Positions 6,630 to 9,661 of a stretch of 9,661 nucleotides of DNA are shown in pieces (the stretch's first letter is position 1; each line of letters begins with the position of its first letter). The position numbers were made by a program, and so were the translations under genes. The DNA is from Candidatus Wallbacteria bacterium (GTDB lineage: Bacteria > Muiribacteriota > UBA6191 > JACPRK01), in assembly GCA_016199905.1 (NCBI GenBank), contig JACQFU010000522.1, positions 1 through 9,661 on the forward strand, given 5' to 3'. The notes under the pieces are model-generated. The model was not told the DNA's origin, did no database searches, and saw nothing but the letters and a program-made list of their open reading frames with translations.

Positions 6630-9301
6630 TGGGAAAGCCGACCACCAAGGAGCATCTGAGACTGAACGGGGACCACGATCGGGTCCTGGCCTGGCGCCGG
6701 TGGGGGCCGTATGTGGCTGAACGAGCCTGGGGCACCGTCCGCGAAGACTACAGCCCCGACGGCGATGCCTGGAGATTCCTTCCTCACGAGTTGGCGCGGA
6801 GCAAGGCGTACCGCTGGGGTGAGGACGGCATTGCCGCCGTCTGCGACCGCTATCAGCTGCTGGTGTTTGCGCCTGCCTTCTGGAACGGGCGAGACCCGAT
6901 CCTCAAAGAGAGGCTGTTCGGACTGTCGAACCCGGAGGGGAACCACGGCGAGGACGTGAAGGAGCTGTACTACTACCTCGACAACACGCCCACGCACAGC
7001 TACATGAAGTACCTCTACAAGTACCCGCAGCGGGAGTTCCCGTACGGCTGGCTGGTGGAGGAGAACGGGCGCCGGGGACCGCTCGACCGGGAGCTCGAAC
7101 TGCTCGACACGGGCATCTTCGACGACGACCGCTACTTCGACGTGTTCGTCGAGTACGCCAAGTACACCGAGGAGGACCTCTGCATCCGCATCGAGGCCTT
7201 CAACCGTGGGCCGGAAGAGGCCGAGATCCACATCGTGCCGCAGCTGTGGTTTCGCAACCGGTGGGCCTGGACCGAGCCGGCGAAACCGGAACCAAACATC
7301 CGCCTCGACCGCCAGGTTTCGGGAGCGGTGACGTTGCTTGCCGACGATTCGGCCACCAGGCGGGTGGCGCGCCTCGACCTGGACGCGCGGGTCCAGCAAC
7401 GCCGGCTGTACGGCGATCCGGACGGGCGCCCACTGTTCACGGACAACGAGACCAACGGCGCCCGGGTCTACGGCCCGGGCAACACGAGCCGCAAGCCCTG
7501 GGTGAAGGACGCATTCCACCGGCACCTGATCGAGGGCGAAGCCAGCGTCAATCCGGCCGACGAAGGGACGAAGGCGGCGCTGCACTACATCCGCAGCGTG
7601 CCCGCGGGCGGCTCGACGGTGGTGCGGCTGAGGCTGACGCCGGACGCGCCGGCCCGTCCGCTGGCCAGCCTCGACAGGGTGGTGGCGCAGCGCAGGGGCG
7701 AGTGCGACGAATTTTACGACTCGATTCATCCACCGAAGGCAACGGCCGACGAAAAGGCCATTCAGCGCCAGGCCATCTCGGGGATGCTCTGGAACAAGAT
7801 CGTTTATCTGTGGGACGTGACGACCTGGATGGACGGCGACCGGCCCGACCTGCCCCCTCCCGAGTCGCGAAAGCAGATCCGCAACCGTCACTGGCGCCAC
7901 TTGAACTCGATGCGCGTGCTGGCGGTTCCGGACAAGTGGGAGTACCCCTGGTTCGCGGCCTGGGACCTGGCCTTTCAGGCGGTGACTCTTGCGCTGGTCG
8001 ATCCGGAGTTTGCCAAGCACCAGATCTGGCTGCTGCTATTCGAGCAGTTCCAGCACCCCAACGGACAGATCCCCGCCTACGAGTGGGAGTTCAGCGACCT
8101 GAACCCGCCCGTCCACGCGTGGGCGGCCTGGCGCGTTTACAACATGGACCGCCTCCAGACCGGAGAGGCGGACAGGTTTTTTCTGGAGCGCTGTTTCCAC
8201 AAGCTGCTGATCAACTTCACCTGGTGGGTGACTCGAGTCGACAGCGAGGGAAACAACGTCTTCGAGGGCGGATTCCTCGGCCTGGACAACATCGCCGTCA
8301 TCGACAGGAGCGAGCTGGGCAACGACGGCACGAAGTTGTTGCAGTCCGACGCGACCGGTTGGATGGGGATGTTCGGCCTGAACATGATGCGGATCGCGCT
8401 GGAGCTGGCCAAGGAGAACCGGGCCTACGAGGGGCTCGCCACCAAGTTCTTCGAGCACTACGTCCTGGTCGGCGCGGCCTTGAAGCAGATGGCAGGCGAC
8501 ATCGATCTCTTCAGTGCCCGCGACGGTTTCTTCTACGACGTGCTGAAGTTCCCCGACGGGAGCATCCACCGGTTTCGCGTCCGATCGCTGGTGGGTCTGA
8601 TTCCGCTTTACGCGGTCGAGCGGCTCGAAGAGAACTGGTACAAGGACTTCGCGACCTTCCATACGAACGTCGAGTGGTTCCTCACCAACAACGACGCGCT
8701 CACGCGGCTCTGCGTCGAAACGGTGGTGCGCGACGGAGAGAAGGTTCACGTCCTGGCCGTGGTCGACGTCCCGCAGCTGCGAAGGATGCTGGCGCGCGTG
8801 TGGGACCCCGACGAGTTCCTGGCGCCGCACGGCCTGCGCAGCCTCTCGAAAGCGCACGAGGAACACCCGGTCGCGTTCGACGGCCGCGAGATCCGCTACG
8901 AACCCGCCGAGTCGACCTCGCGCGTCAAAGGCGGCAACAGCAACTGGCGCGGACCGGTCTGGTTCCCAACGTCGTTTCTGCTGATCGAATCGCTGCGCAA
9001 GCTGGGACGGGCCTACGGCGGCGACCTGTGCGTCGCGCGCTCCGAGGACGATCCGGAGGTCACGCTCGACGAGATGGCGCAGCGCCTTTCCGACCGGCTC
9101 ATCAGCCTCTTCACGCGCGACGCTTCCGGCCGCAGGCCCGCGCATGGCTCGCACCCCAAGCTCCAGGAGGACCCTCACTTCCGCGACTACATCCTGTTCT
9201 ACGAGTATTTCAACGGCGACACCGGCGAGGGCCTCGGCGCCAGCCACCAGACCGGCTGGACGGGCTTGATCGCAAACTTGATCGACGAGTGGCGCAGGTA
9301 G
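6629..9301 (+). CDS. GH63-like (MGH1-type) cytoplasmic glucosidase
   Basis: An 890-residue glycoside hydrolase with an (alpha/alpha)6 barrel, expected to remove glucose (or a related sugar) from a small glucoside. The N-terminal block WGPYVAERAWGTVREDYSPD, then YRWGEDGIAAVCDRYQ and WNGRDPILKERLFGLSNPEG, is highly typical of the bacterial 'glucosidase' family of about 880 aa; NHGEDVKELYYYLD and THSYMKYLYKYPQ follow. In the barrel are WEYPWFAAWDLAFQ (437-450), GLDNIAVIDRS with Asp553 as the likely acid (compare GMDN in E. coli YgjK and GLDD in eukaryotic GH63), NSNWRGPVWFP (770-780), and TGEGLGASHQTGWTG with Glu867 as the likely base. The roles of these residues are inferred from family pattern. 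No signal peptide is present, so it acts inside the cell. The ATG overlaps the kinase stop by one base (TGATG); a GGAG at 6612-6615 is rather far upstream (13 nt), so coupling to kinase translation is likely. The natural substrate is unknown. Confidence 0.88.
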   Translation: MGKPTTKEHLRLNGDHDRVLAWRRWGPYVAERAWGTVREDYSPDGDAWRFLPHELARSKAYRWGEDGIAAVCDRYQLLVFAPAFWNGRDPILKERLFGLSNPEGNHGEDVKELYYYLDNTPTHSYMKYLYKYPQREFPYGWLVEENGRRGPLDRELELLDTGIFDDDRYFDVFVEYAKYTEEDLCIRIEAFNRGPEEAEIHIVPQLWFRNRWAWTEPAKPEPNIRLDRQVSGAVTLLADDSATRRVARLDLDARVQQRRLYGDPDGRPLFTDNETNGARVYGPGNTSRKPWVKDAFHRHLIEGEASVNPADEGTKAALHYIRSVPAGGSTVVRLRLTPDAPARPLASLDRVVAQRRGECDEFYDSIHPPKATADEKAIQRQAISGMLWNKIVYLWDVTTWMDGDRPDLPPPESRKQIRNRHWRHLNSMRVLAVPDKWEYPWFAAWDLAFQAVTLALVDPEFAKHQIWLLLFEQFQHPNGQIPAYEWEFSDLNPPVHAWAAWRVYNMDRLQTGEADRFFLERCFHKLLINFTWWVTRVDSEGNNVFEGGFLGLDNIAVIDRSELGNDGTKLLQSDATGWMGMFGLNMMRIALELAKENRAYEGLATKFFEHYVLVGAALKQMAGDIDLFSARDGFFYDVLKFPDGSIHRFRVRSLVGLIPLYAVERLEENWYKDFATFHTNVEWFLTNNDALTRLCVETVVRDGEKVHVLAVVDVPQLRRMLARVWDPDEFLAPHGLRSLSKAHEEHPVAFDGREIRYEPAESTSRVKGGNSNWRGPVWFPTSFLLIESLRKLGRAYGGDLCVARSEDDPEVTLDEMAQRLSDRLISLFTRDASGRRPAHGSHPKLQEDPHFRDYILFYEYFNGDTGEGLGASHQTGWTGLIANLIDEWRR

Positions 9302-9305
9302 GCGG

Positions 9306-9661
9306 CTACCTCATGATCAAGTAGAAGCCGCAGTCCTTCACGTCGGCGCCCCGCCATTGGAAGAAGGAGAGCGTGTTGCGACACGGGTCCACGACCAGCG
9401 CGACCTGCCACGGCAAGTTGAAGAAGTGGTCCTGGATGAAGCGGTCGTGACTGGAGAGGAAGCAGCCGAAGGTCGGATGCGTGTGATGCCAGCCGACGAG
9501 GACCTTCGTGTCGGTATCGCCGAGGCGCTGATGGATGTCGTGCCAGGCGTCGTGGGTAAAGGTGAACGAGGCCGAGCGGCCCTCGCCGAGGCGAGCCGAT
9601 AGGTACGACTCGATCTCGACGTAGGAGCGGTCCTTCCACGTGTAGAAGCCGCCGACCAGGA
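9306..9661 (-). CDS. JAMM/MPN (Mov34/PAD-1) metalloprotease-like protein, C-terminal part
   Basis: The minus-strand frame is open from the right edge to the TAG at 9308-9306, giving 117 visible residues. It has the full JAMM zinc motif in WHHTHPTFGCFLSSHD (H-x-H-P, then Ser and Asp at H-x7-S-x2-D). Upstream lie LVGGFYTWKDRSYVEIESYL and SFTFTHDAWHDIHQRLGDTD; downstream are HFFNLPWQVALVVDPCRNTL and SFFQW. All match the bacterial JAB subgroup with the FF-N-x-PWQVALVxDP signature. JAMM enzymes are Zn-dependent isopeptidases that remove ubiquitin-like or other peptides, and in bacteria they often lie near E1/E2-like or ubiquitin-like genes. The N-terminal part with the catalytic Glu lies beyond the edge, so activity cannot be fully judged. 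The gene ends 4 nt from the glucosidase stop, convergent. There is no terminator hairpin between them. Confidence 0.85.
   Translation of the reverse strand, partial: LVGGFYTWKDRSYVEIESYLSARLGEGRSASFTFTHDAWHDIHQRLGDTDTKVLVGWHHTHPTFGCFLSSHDRFIQDHFFNLPWQVALVVDPCRNTLSFFQWRGADVKDCGFYLIMR

Noticed and set aside
6563..8020. 485-aa open frame on the minus strand opposite the glucosidase
   Set aside because: The opposite strand encodes a recognisable glycoside hydrolase with many conserved blocks. The antisense product is arginine/valine-rich with no family pattern, a usual GC-rich shadow.
8036..9247. 403-aa open frame on the minus strand
   Set aside because: Antisense shadow of the glucosidase C-terminal half; no motif and biased composition.
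9302..9305. Bidirectional terminator between the convergent glucosidase and JAMM genes
   Set aside because: Only 4 nt separate the stop codons, and no stem-loop with a T-run is visible on either side. The same holds at 1973-1975.
7246..9324. 692-aa open frame on the plus strand, other frame
   Set aside because: Arg/Gly/Pro-rich out-of-frame reading of the glucosidase gene; no recognisable domain.
9199..9639. 146-aa minus-strand open frame at the right edge
   Set aside because: It is a shifted frame of the JAMM gene; the zinc motif appears only in the frame ending at 9306, which runs off the window.

Overview
This is a high-GC, gene-dense stretch of a bacterial chromosome. The gene families are a Ser/Thr kinase fused to a formylglycine-generating-enzyme (FGE)-like domain, TDAG-type leucine-rich repeats, a stand-alone HAMP membrane protein and an asparaginase of the Rhizobium etli type. 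This mix is most common in large-genome soil or sediment lineages such as Myxococcota, Acidobacteriota and related uncultured phyla. The exact phylum cannot be set from this window. I see no insertion sequence, phage gene, CRISPR array, tRNA or rRNA.

Left part (1-1972, + strand): the C-terminal end of a PIN-domain protein, a 96-bp gap with a good promoter candidate, then an L-asparaginase II-type gene followed 3 nt later by a small two-TM HAMP-domain protein. Centre (1976-4383, - strand): a FAD-dependent GMC oxidoreductase is translationally coupled (GTGA overlap, strong AAGGAG) to a gluconate-2-dehydrogenase subunit-3-like protein with a Tat-type leader. Together they look like the catalytic (alpha) and Tat-bearing chaperone (gamma) subunits of a periplasmic sugar or polyol dehydrogenase. 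No cytochrome subunit is present. Just past the gamma stop codon, in the same frame, lie about two repeats of a start-less leucine-rich-repeat protein, probably a gene remnant.

Right part (4467-9301, + strand): divergent from the oxidoreductase is a membrane Ser/Thr protein kinase with a fibronectin-III-like segment and an FGE-like domain outside the membrane. Its stop codon overlaps the start of an 890-aa cytoplasmic GH63-like glucosidase by one base (TGATG). The pair is probably co-expressed and may link a signal sensed outside the cell to glucoside metabolism inside it. At the right edge, convergent and 4 nt away, is the C-terminal 117 residues of a JAMM/MPN-type metalloprotease (- strand) with a complete zinc motif.

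The genes on the two sides of the centre form separate transcription units. The asparaginase, the oxidoreductase and the kinase all have weak or absent Shine-Dalgarno sequences and a -10-like hexamer 6-10 nt before a start codon, which suggests leaderless or near-leaderless messages. The internal gamma gene carries a near-perfect Shine-Dalgarno.
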